DNA of 64,000 nucleotides from positions 73,632,877 through 73,696,876 of the forward strand of contig OY740768.1 in assembly GCA_963513935.1 (NCBI GenBank), read 5' to 3'. The notes below the pieces were generated by a model that was not told where the DNA came from, did not search any database, and saw only the letters and a list, made by a program, of their open reading frames with translations. Positions 45,065 through 57,496 of this stretch are shown in pieces. Source of the stretch: Aphrophora alni (lineage: Eukaryota; Arthropoda; Insecta; Hemiptera; Aphrophoridae). The number at the start of each line of letters is the position of its first letter. Position 1 is the stretch's first letter. A program made the translations under genes and the position numbers.

Positions 45065-46640
45065 TACAGACAAATTCAGATATGAAACCAATGAAAAGGG
45101 ACCTCTAGCTCCTCCTCCAATTAACTTGGTCAATATAGAGAGGTAGACGAAGTGAACGCTCTGTTACAGGTAACGTATGTAGAGGTAAAAGTGTATTTCA
45201 GAAAATACGAACGAAAATTTTACTTACGAAGATAAGAAAAATAGATCTATAAAAGTAATGCCTAGGGAGTTTCAATACATATGTGAATCCCAGAAGAGTC
45301 TTGAAAATTTGGAAAGAAAGGAGTTTAAGGCCACAAGTGCTGATAATATAATGAAAACCGAAAAAAGAAAAGTAAATTAAAAAAGAAGCCATTAACATTG
45401 TTTCCAACATATTGGGCAGTAGATACAAAACACCAGATCTTATAGATTTCTCTATTGTAAAAGGAGTTGGATCTAACTATATGAGCATAGAAGATAAATA
45501 TAACCTGTCATCAAATCACACATATATATTTTAACACTGAGCCAATCATAAATCCTTAGACAACCATCACAAACATATATATTTACCCAATTAAAAAACA
45601 GATTGGGTCGATTTAGAAGGGAAATTGATACGAAAAGAGATCTTTAACACCTTTAAATTATATCGAAAACTAGATAGTGAAGTAGAAAAATTTGTTCTTG
45701 ACTTGTAACAAATGGCATGGAAAAATAAGCAGTAGATCCAAAGCAACCAAGAAGAATTAAGTTAACCAAAAGAAGTAAAGCATTTGTTATCTGTGAAGAG
45801 AAACAATAGCAACAAACAAGAGCTTCTGATGACAAATATTATTTAAATCGCTTAACATTTACATTTAAAAGGGTAATTAAAGATATTACAGAGCAATCCT
45901 TTAACAACTACATTAGAAATCTATCTGGTAAAAATGATAATGAATACAATTTATGGAATGCTATAAAGGTTTTGAAAAGGTTAAAAATGCATCATATTAA
46001 GGATAGCACTTGGGCTAAATAATCAGCAAAAGCACTTTAGAAGATAAATTCCAATCACATCCAGCTAAATCTGTTGAAGATACGCCAATAATATTTATGA
46101 TGATAAAAACATTTTAATAATTCCTGTTATCCTTCGGAGGTTTCTAGTGTAACAGAAAAGAATAACAATGCTAAAAAAAAAACACCAGGATATGATTTAG
46201 GCACCCGTTTAATTTTTAAACAACTATCAAGAAAAAGTGTTGTTACAATTAGAAACTTAATGCGGATTTTTGGTTTCAATATGACGCCATGCAATGGAAT
46301 GATAATGATACTCAAGCCTGGTTAACAACCACATGAGATAACGTCATATAGACTGATTTAACTACACCCTGGGGTATGTTGTTTGAGAGGTTACTTTTGA
46401 AGATACTCATTCCTATCTTTGATCTAAATAAATCAAAATAAGTTGATTATAGATCAATTTGATTAATAAAAAAAATTAAAACCTGATTGGGTGTACTGCA
46501 TAACGGACATTTAAGAGAAATTTAGAAGAAGAAATTATGCTGAGTTCTATTTTTGGACGTTGCTTAAACTTTTTGACAAAGTTTTAATTTTTCAATTTTA
46601 TCAGTTAAACTGAGAGGATATGGTTGTTTCCAGCACCATG
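44400..46640 (+). mobile_element. Jockey-clade non-LTR retrotransposon relic
   Basis: A GC-richer 5' leader (GGGCGCCTCCCCAGGTGGTG, 44437-44456) leads into ORF1-like frames. Near 45225-45365 a gag segment reads FTYEDKKNRSIKVMPREF and KEFKATSADNIMK, the region before the zinc knuckles. ORF2 pieces follow. The end of the endonuclease is at about 45415-45535 (TPDLIDFSIVKGVGSNYMSI, YNLSSNH). The linker is at about 45895-46060 (NYIRNLSGKNDNEYNLWNAI, DSTWAK). The reverse-transcriptase start is at 46131-46440 (KKTPGYDLGTRLIFKQL, MIMILKPG, EITSYRLI, LFERLLLKILIPIF), then LFLDVA near 46545. Knuckles, most of the endonuclease and the catalytic YxDD are missing. Many stops. Confidence 0.85.
45006..45062. 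repeat. A57 homopolymer inside the Jockey relic
   Basis: A run of 57 uninterrupted A within the gag region of the LINE, not at its 3' end. Confidence 0.95.
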
Positions 46641-49600
46641 ACCTCTTTATCTGATGGGATTTCAGTTTTTGGTATTGCTCATAGGAATTCCCTTCACTTT
46701 ATCACATGACTGCGAACCAACATGTTGTTTATGTTTAGTTTTTAATAACAGTATATGAGCACAATATGGTGTTTACTTTGTGTAAAATCCATAAATGTTC
46801 CCACGAATTTTAACATTTTAAAAAGTGGCTTTTTACTACTCATGGTCACATCTATTTGGGTCCCCCATAGGATCCGTTTGATGCAAAATAACGCCTGTAC
46901 AATTCATCTCTCGGCACGGAGTTAACACTCGGCTATCCTCCCTAAGGACACTTGACACCTTAGGTTGGGGAATCTTTAAGATCCGATGTTTTTACTTAAA
47001 GCAGGGTCACCTAGGGCAGGATGCGACTTTTCACTCGCGCACAACAGTCCTGAGAGGATCTTCCTCAGATTTAGATGTGATGATTATCTTCCTCTGCTAC
47101 CAGTCTGAAATTTTTGTCCTAAATCCCTTAACCCTTAAAATTACATTGCAAGTATTTTATTTCGTCTACAATTAAAAAACTTAGAAAAAACAATTTACAA
47201 GTTGTACTAAGTTTGTTTATTTGAACAACGTAAACCATAGATGACTTCGGAGAGTCCGTGTTTATCATGTTCATAATGTCCACCAAGCACTGCTTGACAA
47301 TGTCCCAAACGAGTATAAAACGCATGTATAAGTTTACTTTTAATTTCGTGACTAATTTTCTGTTTTTCTAGTAATTTTTTTCAGGTCATTCAGATTTGTA
47401 GGTCTACTTTCATGAAATTTTATTTTGAAATAGCCCCATAAGAAATAAAGGAAATGATTTTAATCTGGATATCTAGTGGATCATTCAGTGGCGTCTCTTC
47501 GTTCAATCCATTTGTTTGGGAAAAAACCTAATATAATTTCGCTCTTGTAGGAGATAATAGATGAGAATGGGGACGACCTTTGGACTAATTGTAAAAACCA
47601 ATTTTTCTACAATATTGTTTTGTGTTGTACACGAAATAAAATACAATAATTTTATTGTTAAAAAAAATAAATAAAAAAATCTATAGAACACACTCGCCAG
47701 AAAAATAATATTTAGTTACATTATCAGGTAGCAAACGTAAACAGCTTTCCAAAGACTTGTATCGTAAAACTATTTCTTGTGTTTATGGTCAAGTAATAAC
47801 GAAATAGGTCTGTTAAATTTTATTTTTCATAATTTAGTATCTAAGTAAAATAAAGAGATTATATTTTCACCAAAATAAAGGGAATTTTTAAGAATACTGA
47901 TGGGTGGGGGAAACATTGCTATGCTCACATTTAAAAAAGAGGGGAAAATACGTTATATATTTTTTGAACACTCTGTATATGAAACTAGAGTATTGGCACA
48001 CTATATAGGTACTAATCAAGAACTTTCATTGAAGTGTCTATCACCTTGTGGCAAACAGCACTTTATAACGATGGTTCGTGGATCAAAAAAATCTTGTCCT
48101 TGCGTCGGTACACACAAAAACAAAACCTTTTTAAGAAACTGTGAAGAAAGAAAAAAAAACCTTTTTATTCACCTGCAGCGGAGCTGTAATTCAATCTAAA
48201 GTTTACCCTACACAAGATAGATATAATAGACAAATAAAATCTGTGTAAAGACAAGATACATTTTATAATAACTCTTTTATTTCAATTTCGCTAAAAAAAA
48301 AAAAAAAAAAAAATAGGTAATCAATGTAATATTTTTTAACAATTTGTATTTTATATACAATACGTATGACAAATTGTATATATAAATTTAAAATATATTA
48401 TATATACATACATTTTCTTTTAACAATTTTAAATATTTTTTATAATTTTAAAGATTACAAAATTTGTGTATAAAACTTAAATATAAAATGTATGCATGTG
48501 AAATAAATGATTCACATATGTATTATAACAAATCTTACTTTATTATTTTATATATGCGCACGGTATTCATGCCAATATTAATAAAATAAATAACTTTGAC
48601 ACCTGTAGGTTTTAACTCTTTCTTTAATTGAAAAATTAAAGTTTAAAATCATTTACAATAAAAATATATATATATATATATCGTTCAAATTTGATGCACT
48701 TAATAATTATACAATTAACATCTTAATCGACTACTTATTCTAAGTACATAGTGAAATTCAAGTTACTTATTCTACAATGTTTTAATCTAAAATAAAGAAA
48801 TAAGAGTGCATCAGAATTTTTTACTTTTAATTATTTTGATAAAATACTAACTGAAATTTATTATTTATTAATTTAATTTACTTTCTCTTTACGGGTTCGT
48901 TAGGTTCATTGGTGACTATAATTTACTTAAAATATTAAATAGAATTTGGTGGTAGTTTGTTATTGAAATGGTCCATTAATTTGTACTTATCGACTCTGAA
49001 GTTCTATTACAGTTCCAATGTTCCCGGTTCCTTGAACGTGGTTCCCGCGTAGACTGTCAGTAGATGGATTGATTTGTCTTAATCTTTTCAATGAATCTTC
49101 TTTTCTTCATACACTTTTATTTTCACACACCTTTGTGACGACGATTACTTTTTAATTTATTCGATGATTATTCCTGTTCAAACACTTGTAGAACAACGCT
49201 ATTACTTACACACTTTTATGACGACGACTCTTTTAAACTTATAAACGACGATTAGCTTTTAACTATACTTAGAAGATTATTAATAAATACTTGTACAAAA
49301 CGACGCAGTTACTATTTAATTTCGACGGTTGATTTCGGCTAAATCTTTCACAACATATTTCTTTTCGCTACTAAGAGAAACACTGTCTCTGGAACAACCT
49401 TCTTCAATAAGTTAACCACCAAAAAGACCCCTTGCGCTTCTCTTCCATCCTTATTTATAATTTTAAATTTTCAAATGCATCCTCTTCCTTCATTGGCTTA
49501 TTTTAAATCTTTTACGTTACTTTAGAATGATGCAATTCTTTTCATTGGTCCTTTTCAAATAATTTCGGTTGGAGGCATTGAACTTATGAATGGTTTATTT

Positions 49601-52600
49601 GGCTCCTTGAGGTCCGTGACTGACGTTAGAATCGTTTTTCTAGCTGTCAACTCTTCACAATTTAAGGCCTACCGAGCACTGACCTTTTGTTAGCCCTCTA
49701 TTTCGTTACAGTATACTATAAACCATATGAATGATAAGTAATGAAAGCATAAGCGAAGTTACACAATATAGGTATGTTATCTGGAAATTAAACATCATTT
49801 GTTTTCACGACGTTTTTATTTAAAACGTTGTTGTTATCCTTATCAAGTTTGAAATATAATGTTAGTTGTTTTCACCGCTCAGGGTTAAATTAATAATGGA
49901 TTCCTTTTTTAGGTTCAATTATTGATTTTAGTTTCTTATCATAGTACTTATCCACTAGGTTAAGTTGGAATTAGTCTTATTTTATGTTCATGGTTTTCGC
50001 TTGATAAAGAGAGTTGATTCACATTCTAGAAATGTCGGTTATTAACCCAAGTGATGTTAATTTTCCGAATAAATTAAACCAATAATATAAGCGTGTGTTT
50101 AATAAAATATTAGCTGAGATTTATAAAGTCAAAAATATCCTCCATTATTTTAGTGTGAGGTTTAGGACATTATACTTTCAAACACTAATTAATTAGAATA
50201 TAAATCTGACTAAATCTTTTAGTTATTGAAGTAAGCAAATTGTAATATAAGCTGACTATCAATTTCCTTTTGATCCTGTAAATATTACTAAGGAAAACCC
50301 CTTGTTCATGTAATATGATAACGCATGAGAATAGAGTGACCTACTTTAATAATATAAACAAGTCACTTTACGTTAGTGTAAGATACATTCCTTTGTGTAA
50401 TAATTATACTATATTGTCTTAAAATATTAATGTAACTAATTAAGGTGAGTTTGAATAAAGACGATTTCATAGTTATTCAAGTTGATATGTTTAATTTGAT
50501 AAATCTGTTTATGAAACTAAAATCTTCTTATAATATTTTTAATGTAGAGAATATACCTTTTGTTAATATTGAAAACAAAGGTTTGATTTTGTACATGTTT
50601 TAAATGGCGAGTGTTTAAAATGTGTAATATTAAATATTTCAAATACTGTTTAATTAAATAAACCATAAGATTTACTTTTATTGGGCTATTGAAACACCAT
50701 TTTGTTAAAATATTTTAATTTATACAAAAATAATCTTTATTTTTGTATAAATTAAGTTTTATTTACGTAATGTTGTTCATCTAAAATCTTTTTTACTTTA
50801 GTTATTTTGTATAATGTTTGGAATTAAGACAAACAGGAGATAGTAAAAGGCAAACTGTTAAGGAAAAGGAAAAACAATCTTCTATATTTTTGTCCTATAA
50901 ATTTAGACCCCAAAAGCAAAGAGCTCTGTCAGAGTTCCACATGCTCCCCTGATTAATTTGTAAACCAGTTTTTTCTCCAAATTCGTTACCACCCTTGATT
51001 GTGGTCGAGTCATCTAACGACAAACCCATTATACTTCCTAAATCCGTATCAAATTCACTTCTTTCTCTTTAAACTCGAAAACGTCAGACACCTTCTAAAG
51101 ATATGTCCAAATATACACAGACCTATATCTAACAAGAAACATAATTATATTCTTATTGTCGGTCAAGAGATAACTGAGCTACTGATAAATGACTATAAAT
51201 ATAAGCTTCCATAGCAAAGTATCTATAATTTCTGTCTGCAATAACAAGTATTTTCATTAGGATTTTTCCTTTTTTTGTGGGATGAAATAGTACATTTTTC
51301 TTCAGCTAAACCTTTATTGATTTAAAACCGGACATGATGACTGTTTACGCTTAGAGAAAATAACTTAGGCCTATTGAAAATATTATGAATTAACCACAGT
51401 TTCCTTCTAATACCAATTTGTTTTATGATTTTTAGATTATAGTTTTGCATAAAATATAATTGTAAAACAACGATTCTAGTAAAGTAGTTGTTGTATAAAG
51501 AGATTTTTGCAGGCGGATTACTAGCCGTATAAGATCAAGGTTTGAGCCAAGCCCGTGAGGTTCTTCACCTCTAACAAGGGAAAGGAATTATCAAAAGGAA
51601 AGAAAAGAAGAGCGACTCATCCTTCTTTTCGAGAACCATGAAGTTTTACAACCTAAATTACTAAGTACTGTCATTAATCAATATAAAATCAATGAGTTTA
51701 TACGATAAAACTCTTGATGAAAGTGAATTGCAAATAAAATTATCTAGTTATTTTTATTTTATTTTTTTAAATACAATACCATTGAAAGTGTTTATTTTAA
51801 TATTTTTAGAATCATATATTTTGTTTCGAAAAAAAACATCATTTCATGGTTTTTTATCGATTTTAGTTAAAAATGCCACTTACTAAGAATAAAATATCAA
51901 TATCAAGAAATTTTTACCAGGCCTTTTCTGGTATACTCTATAAAACTTAATAATCTCTATTTTAAAGCAGAATCTACCATGGAACCGCTTTTACATTACT
52001 TCACGCTTATGCACCTGCTTGTCTTGTTTGTTGGGCATTATGCTTTAATTTGTTTTTGTACGTGGCCTTTCTGTCTGCCACTGGTTTTCTAACCTCCTCG
52101 AAGATGAATCTAATTTATATTTTATCCTCTCCTACTTTCGTCTATTTTCAAGCTGTTTCAGTAAAGCATGTAACTATAACCGAATTTCCTCCTTTTTCGA
52201 GCACCTTGTTGAAAATATTGTCTGATATTTTATGATCTCTTCAACAATGGGTGTTATCTTTTGTCTCTCCAAGAAATGCGGACGAAGAAAGTGTGTAGAC
52301 GCCGCCGTTGCAATACAATCTTCCTCTTCTGTGTAAATATCAATACTTCTCATCAATCTCAATAATAAACAGTAATTTGTAAGTGTAAAAATAACCAAAA
52401 TGGTATTCACAAACCCCCGCCCCATATCGCTACATATATTAAACACAGCTTCTCTCTATGACTGTAAACGTATAACTTAAGCTCCGATGGTCCAATTTTT
52501 ATGCAGTTTGTTGCTTTTCTACATAGCTACTTTATCTTGTTAGGTTTACGTTTATATTTGTTTAAAATTAATTCAGTAGTTATCTAATTATAATAATATA

Positions 52601-52615
52601 TGCCTGAAAGTGTAA
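46641..52615. other. Mostly AT-rich non-coding stretch
   Basis: 46860-47100 is less AT-rich but not identified. A21 at 48293-48313. A transposon-like end (complement of ACAGAGTGTTCAAAAAA) near 47965-47984. A weak box-B-like GGTTTGAGCC at 51539. The plus frame 47900-48199 (99 codons) overlaps the transposon end and is probably not a gene. Nothing else recognised. Confidence 0.45.
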
Positions 52616-52619
52616 TAGA

Positions 52620-53110
52620 AAAACCAACATTTCCGACATATTTTAGTGTTCGTATTTTCTTAAAATTTTTTACTGACATCAAATTTTTTTCAGTAACAAA
52701 TATGGTGTATGATTTGAATGCTAACTAGAAGCGAAAAATGTTATGAAACCGGCGCCATAGTTTCCGAGTTATAACCATTTTTTACTGCTGAAAAGTAGAA
52801 AATCGACATTTCTCGACACATTTTAAACAAAAAATTGGTTTACGATTTGAAACTGAAAACATTAAACGAATTCGTGAAGTAGTACCCGAGTCACAACATT
52901 TTTACTGCTGAAATACAAAATCTAGATATTTTGATTTATTTTAAGTATTTGCTTAGATTTTCGCATACAGTGTATATTTTTCAGTAATAAAGATGATATA
53001 TTAAATGAGTTTGAACACGTTTTAAAAATCGGTGGAGTAGTTTCTAGTAAACACTAACAATTTTTGCAAACAATAAAAAGCATACCCACATTCCCAGTAT
53101 ATTTTTGATA
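52620..53110 (+). repeat. Degenerate tandem repeats, irregular 120-177 bp period
   Basis: The block (C)ACATTTCCGACATATTTTA recurs in degraded form at about 52624, 52801, 52921 and 53081. Between these, TTTTTACTGCTGAAA and GTAGTTTC/AGTAGTACCCGAGT motifs also recur. It is non-coding. Confidence 0.5.
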
Positions 53111-54600
53111 TTTCAGCGATAAGCAATGTTTTATTAATAAGAAAAATTCGATTAAATTTAAACGTTATTTAAAATTATTGAAATAAATGTGGATGCAAAG
53201 TTATTGGTTGAAAGCCGCCGTATACTAATTGAGTGGTGGACACGTGTCAAATCAAGGCAAGAGGTTTTTGACATGATCCTTAGGTGGACACAAGGCATGT
53301 GTGAATGCATGTTCTAGCAATGCTATTGTTTACAAATAGGTACTCGGATAAAAAAATGTGATACAAAAGAAATTAATAAAAATTGAAAGTTAATTTATCT
53401 TTATTCTATCTACAAAAGTCTAGCATGAATCTATAATACAATATCCTTAGTTTCATAGATTATATAATACAAATTGTATATTACTCGTGGCCACAGCTGA
53501 AGGTAAATTAAGGATATGATCAAAGAGCCCGATTTCAATAAGGGTGGAACCATGGGGAAAAAAGCTAGTATTTTTTACAAGATAAGTTTAACTAACTGTT
53601 GTTAAAGTTTGTATATTTTTAGGAACAGATTACCATCATCCTCTGTTCAAAAAATATCTTTTTGGAACACAGATTTGAAAACAAATATTGTACCGTTTTT
53701 CTTCGTACGTATTTTGTGGAGTAAAATGAAAAACCAACACGAAGCCATTAATAAATTTGAGATGCATTTTGTGGTATCAATTATAAGATTAATTAATTGC
53801 TACTGGTTAAATGAATCACCCTGCTTTGTGATATAAGACTCACTAAATAAAATGAATTCAAAAAGACAACTTTTTTTTGCGATTAGTTTTCATTGTAACT
53901 CGCTAACCGACTGTTGTTCAAAAAAATTGTTGTAACTGAGATGTGTGGTAAGCTCAGTTATAATTCTGTAACAAAAAATGTATTGTTTTTATTTGAATGA
54001 AACTTCATCAGATGTTTACGGTTTGAAATTTATGATATTAAACAAAAAACCGTAAAGAGGTTTTCATCATCAACTTTGAAAAGTTGATAGCTATAACTTA
54101 ATGAATACTAGTGGTGTGAGATAGTGGTGCTGTAGTTGTAAAACTCACAAATGTACACAATGAAGAATTGGTCGGCCGGCTTATTTAGTGTAGACTCCGT
54201 TCAGAAGATTATTGAAAACTTCTAGAGAGCAGTTAATTTGCAATTTCAGACTTTTTAAATTTTACGATCTTCATTAAGTGAAAAAATAGGCTACCATAAC
54301 TTTTTTTAACAGTAAAAAAGTGTCGTACATGCCTAAAGTGTTTTCGTAAAAAGAACAAAATATTTAATGGATTTAAGCTTTCTTGAGTATTAAAATACAG
54401 AGGTGACGGTTTTCAGACCATTCTTGCTTAGAATTCTGTACTTTTCTCCGGTACAGTTAAGATTACAACATGGTTTAAACCTAAAAACATGTTATTAATC
54501 ATAAAAAGATCTTAGTCGGAAAAATTTAAATTAAAAGTAGATTCATCCTTTTAAACTATTTACAACCATTGTAGCATATCTCGCCCTCTTTGTAAATAAA

Positions 54601-54602
<2 letters not shown>

Positions 54603-54637
<35 letters not shown>
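54603..54637. repeat. AT microsatellite
   Basis: About 17 uninterrupted dinucleotides. Confidence 0.95.
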
Positions 54638-54638
<1 letters not shown>

Positions 54639-55051
54639 CTTTTATACCTTTGAAAAGGATTGATATAAACTGAAATATAAAGTATTTTCATTTTTATTTA
54701 ATATTATTTATTATTATTTAATTTAATTTTATATGTACGGTAACTATAAGCATATTAAAAGAAAAAGTTCAAGTAAATACAAAAATAGAGTAATTGTAGT
54801 AAAAGAGGTTTGAGTTCCGAGTCTAAATTCCCTGAAAATGTCGAGATTTTTAGAGATTTGTTTTCTTATAATGTCACATAACTATTTAATCATTTATCTG
54901 ATAAAAATTAATCATGCATTATAAATAATATTTTTTTAAATTATTTAAAAAAAGATAAACTTTTTTAACTTTGTGTGTAAATATATTTAAAAAAGATTAT
55001 CTTAGTTTTTATTAATTAAAAAAATAAAATAAAACATGATTTTTTAAATAT

Positions 55052-55136
<85 letters not shown>
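55052..55136. repeat. Compound (AT)n(GT)n microsatellite
   Basis: About 9 AT units followed by 33 GT units. This is the longest GT tract in the window. Confidence 0.95.
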
Positions 55137-55140
<4 letters not shown>

Positions 55141-55457
55141 AGGTATTCATAAAAAGAGGGAGACTGGGTATTAAGCTTTATTTTTCATTCAAATTCTAAA
55201 CATATATTTAGTCAAATTTGGGAATGCAAACCCAAAACATTAATTATAGACATAAGGGTGAAATTTGTATTTTTAATTTATAATGAGAATGAATTTGTTA
55301 GGTTTCATTTATTTTGTTACTATTATTATTACTTTAAATACGCTTATTGTTATAATGTAACTTTCGATGGGGCTTGGGGTTTCGTATGCAAACTAGGAAC
55401 GAATGGAATGGAATCATTTTAACTCGACAACAAAATTATTGAATTTTCAGAAAAAAG

Positions 55458-55592
55458 TCTATCTGGAAAATCATTGCAGCTGTCTATCAAGAAAATCAAG
55501 GCAATTGTCTTTCATAAAAAATCATTCCAACTCTCTATCAGGAAAATCATTGGAATTGTCTTTCAGGAATATCATTGCAACTGTCTTTTGGA
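55458..55592 (+). repeat. Minisatellite, five units of 25 bp
   Basis: The unit is GTCTATCAGGAAAATCATTG then CAACT, starting at 55458, 55483, 55508, 55534 and 55559, with a partial sixth. One unit has a one-base insertion. The array accounts for the repetitive 70-codon frame across it. Confidence 0.85.
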
Positions 55593-56994
55593 ACAAATAT
55601 AAAGCTTTTTGCTAGTTACTGTCATGTAATACAAAGATTTATTGTGAGACATTGAAGAATTTAATGAGGATAATTCAGAACAAACCCTGTGGCATGTTAA
55701 GTTCACGTAATGTGAAATGAAATAAAATCAATGCCGAATTTTTGGATATATCAGTGTTGAATCCAAAAAGTAGTTTTCGGAATGATGTCTACCGTACGTG
55801 CCGTGTTCTACTGTCCAAACTTTTGGACAGGTTTTAATCAAATCTGGTATGTGGGCATATTTTGGTTATATAATCGAAAATTATTTTCTCAGTTTTGAAT
55901 AATTCAAAATGGGGGTGGGGGTGGGGGTAGCTGTCATGAAAACTAAAAAAAAAAAAAAAATTGATTTCCTCCTGACGCTACTATTGAATTAGAGAGCTTC
56001 AATTTATGTTTTTTCTTCCTTTTTTTGTATAAGACGATGAGGACCAAGAGTTGTTCCGCCTTAAAAAAAAGAAGAAAAAAAAACAATAAAAACTTTAGCG
56101 AAATGTGAAAATTATTAATTCAAATCCGTATGAAAAATCATAAGTATATATTTAATCAAATATCATTTATGCACAAGCAAAGTAAGTTAAATTAAAATAT
56201 ATAATAATAATTATTTTTTATTTTTTTTTACAACGACGCCCATGGTCGATTTTACTTTTTGGATGTCCACTACCAAACTGACACTTTTTGTTTTGCTTTC
56301 ATTTCGTTTTACGGATGCATGTATGAGGTCTTGAAATATTTTTGTAACTTATATTTTAATAATCATACGAAAGTTACGATACTTTCTGAATAAAACTTGT
56401 CATAACCTTTATTTAACCAAAATTTAAATGTGAAAATAATATTGATTACAATTAATGGTTGCCGTTATCGGTTATCAGACACATTGTTTAACACAGATCA
56501 CAATGGTTGTCGTGATACCAGATCAATTGTTTCAAACAGATAATGGGTTAACGGATGCATAATTCAACAAAGGTACAAGTTGAATACATCAATGACTTTG
56601 ATCTGTTGTATTTTGAGTTGCTGATGCAAACAGGACTTTGGAAGATGGCTATGGAAGTATTAACGCTTTTTGTAAGACATTGTTGGACACACAATGGTCT
56701 TCTTTTATCTTAAAAATAATATAGATACTGTTTGAAAAATTAGAATTAGAGAAGAGAATACAGGTTTCAATTACTAAGCCTTATTTGCAAGACTTAGTGC
56801 AGTATCATCTATTTTATTAGTAATTTAAAATGAAATAAACTGTTAAAATGTTTTACATAAAACCATTTATATTAAAAACATTGTTTCGTAATAAATGTTT
56901 CATGGACGACCTGGTAAAGTTTATCCCAGTGGATGGCTGTTAGACCAACACATGTTTCTTAACTGATAAAAAAACATATTAGTCTTTTAATATC

Positions 56995-56998
<4 letters not shown>

Positions 56999-57075
<77 letters not shown>
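56999..57075. repeat. Long AT microsatellite
   Basis: About 38 uninterrupted AT dinucleotides, the longest dinucleotide run in the window. Confidence 0.95.
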
Positions 57076-57076
<1 letters not shown>

Positions 57077-57447
57077 CATTGCCTAAGTATATATGACGTT
57101 TGCGTCACCATCTAAACTCTAAAGGAACAATACTCCAAATTAAGACTTTTTGCGGGTAACTCTTCCTACTAGAAAAGTTTCTCAAATAATAATAATTATA
57201 AAGCGGAGTGATAAGATTTCCTTCTTACCAATCTTAATACATTCACGTTAACTGCTGGGTCCAATACAATTTTCTTCATGTAATTATTGCCTCATTGAAC
57301 CATTTAAAATAATGTACTTATTACATAACCATATGTTCTATTTTAAATTTTTGACTTACCCTATGCTCACTCATCCTTTGCGGTTTAAAACTAAAACGCA
57401 AAATGTTCCCACTATTAAGACTATTGTCGCAAACCGTGTTTATCCGT

Positions 57448-57496
57448 CTTAATTAATAATAAAGTTAAAGGGAGGTGCAATATTTTCTCTTCATCC
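57448..57496 (+). repeat. Dispersed repeat R-C, copy 2
   Basis: TTAATTAATAATAAAGTTAA then AGGGAGGTGCAATATTTTCT and CTTCATC matches 33616-33660. Confidence 0.45.

Larger units (their letters stand above)
53111..55440. other. AT-rich non-coding stretch
   Basis: Contains two microsatellites (listed). The 75-codon frame at 53609-53836 has no recognisable feature. Confidence 0.5.

Noticed and set aside
37978..47984. One 10-kb transposon between the inverted ACAGAGTGTTCA ends at 37978 and 47979
   Set aside because: Other complete elements and unrelated sequence lie between, and no coding region of a matching family joins them; they are more likely two separate fragments.
47900..48199. 99-codon plus-strand frame
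   Set aside because: It overlaps a transposon-end motif, has no domain, and is followed by an A21 tract; most likely chance.
51539..51548. tRNA gene or tRNA-derived SINE from a box-B-like GGTTTGAGCC
   Set aside because: No cloverleaf, acceptor stem or convincing A box could be built around it.
52174..52446. 90-codon minus-strand frame with an acidic middle, checked as a transposase start
   Set aside because: No block matches a known family and flanking sequence offers no terminal repeats or continuing similarity.
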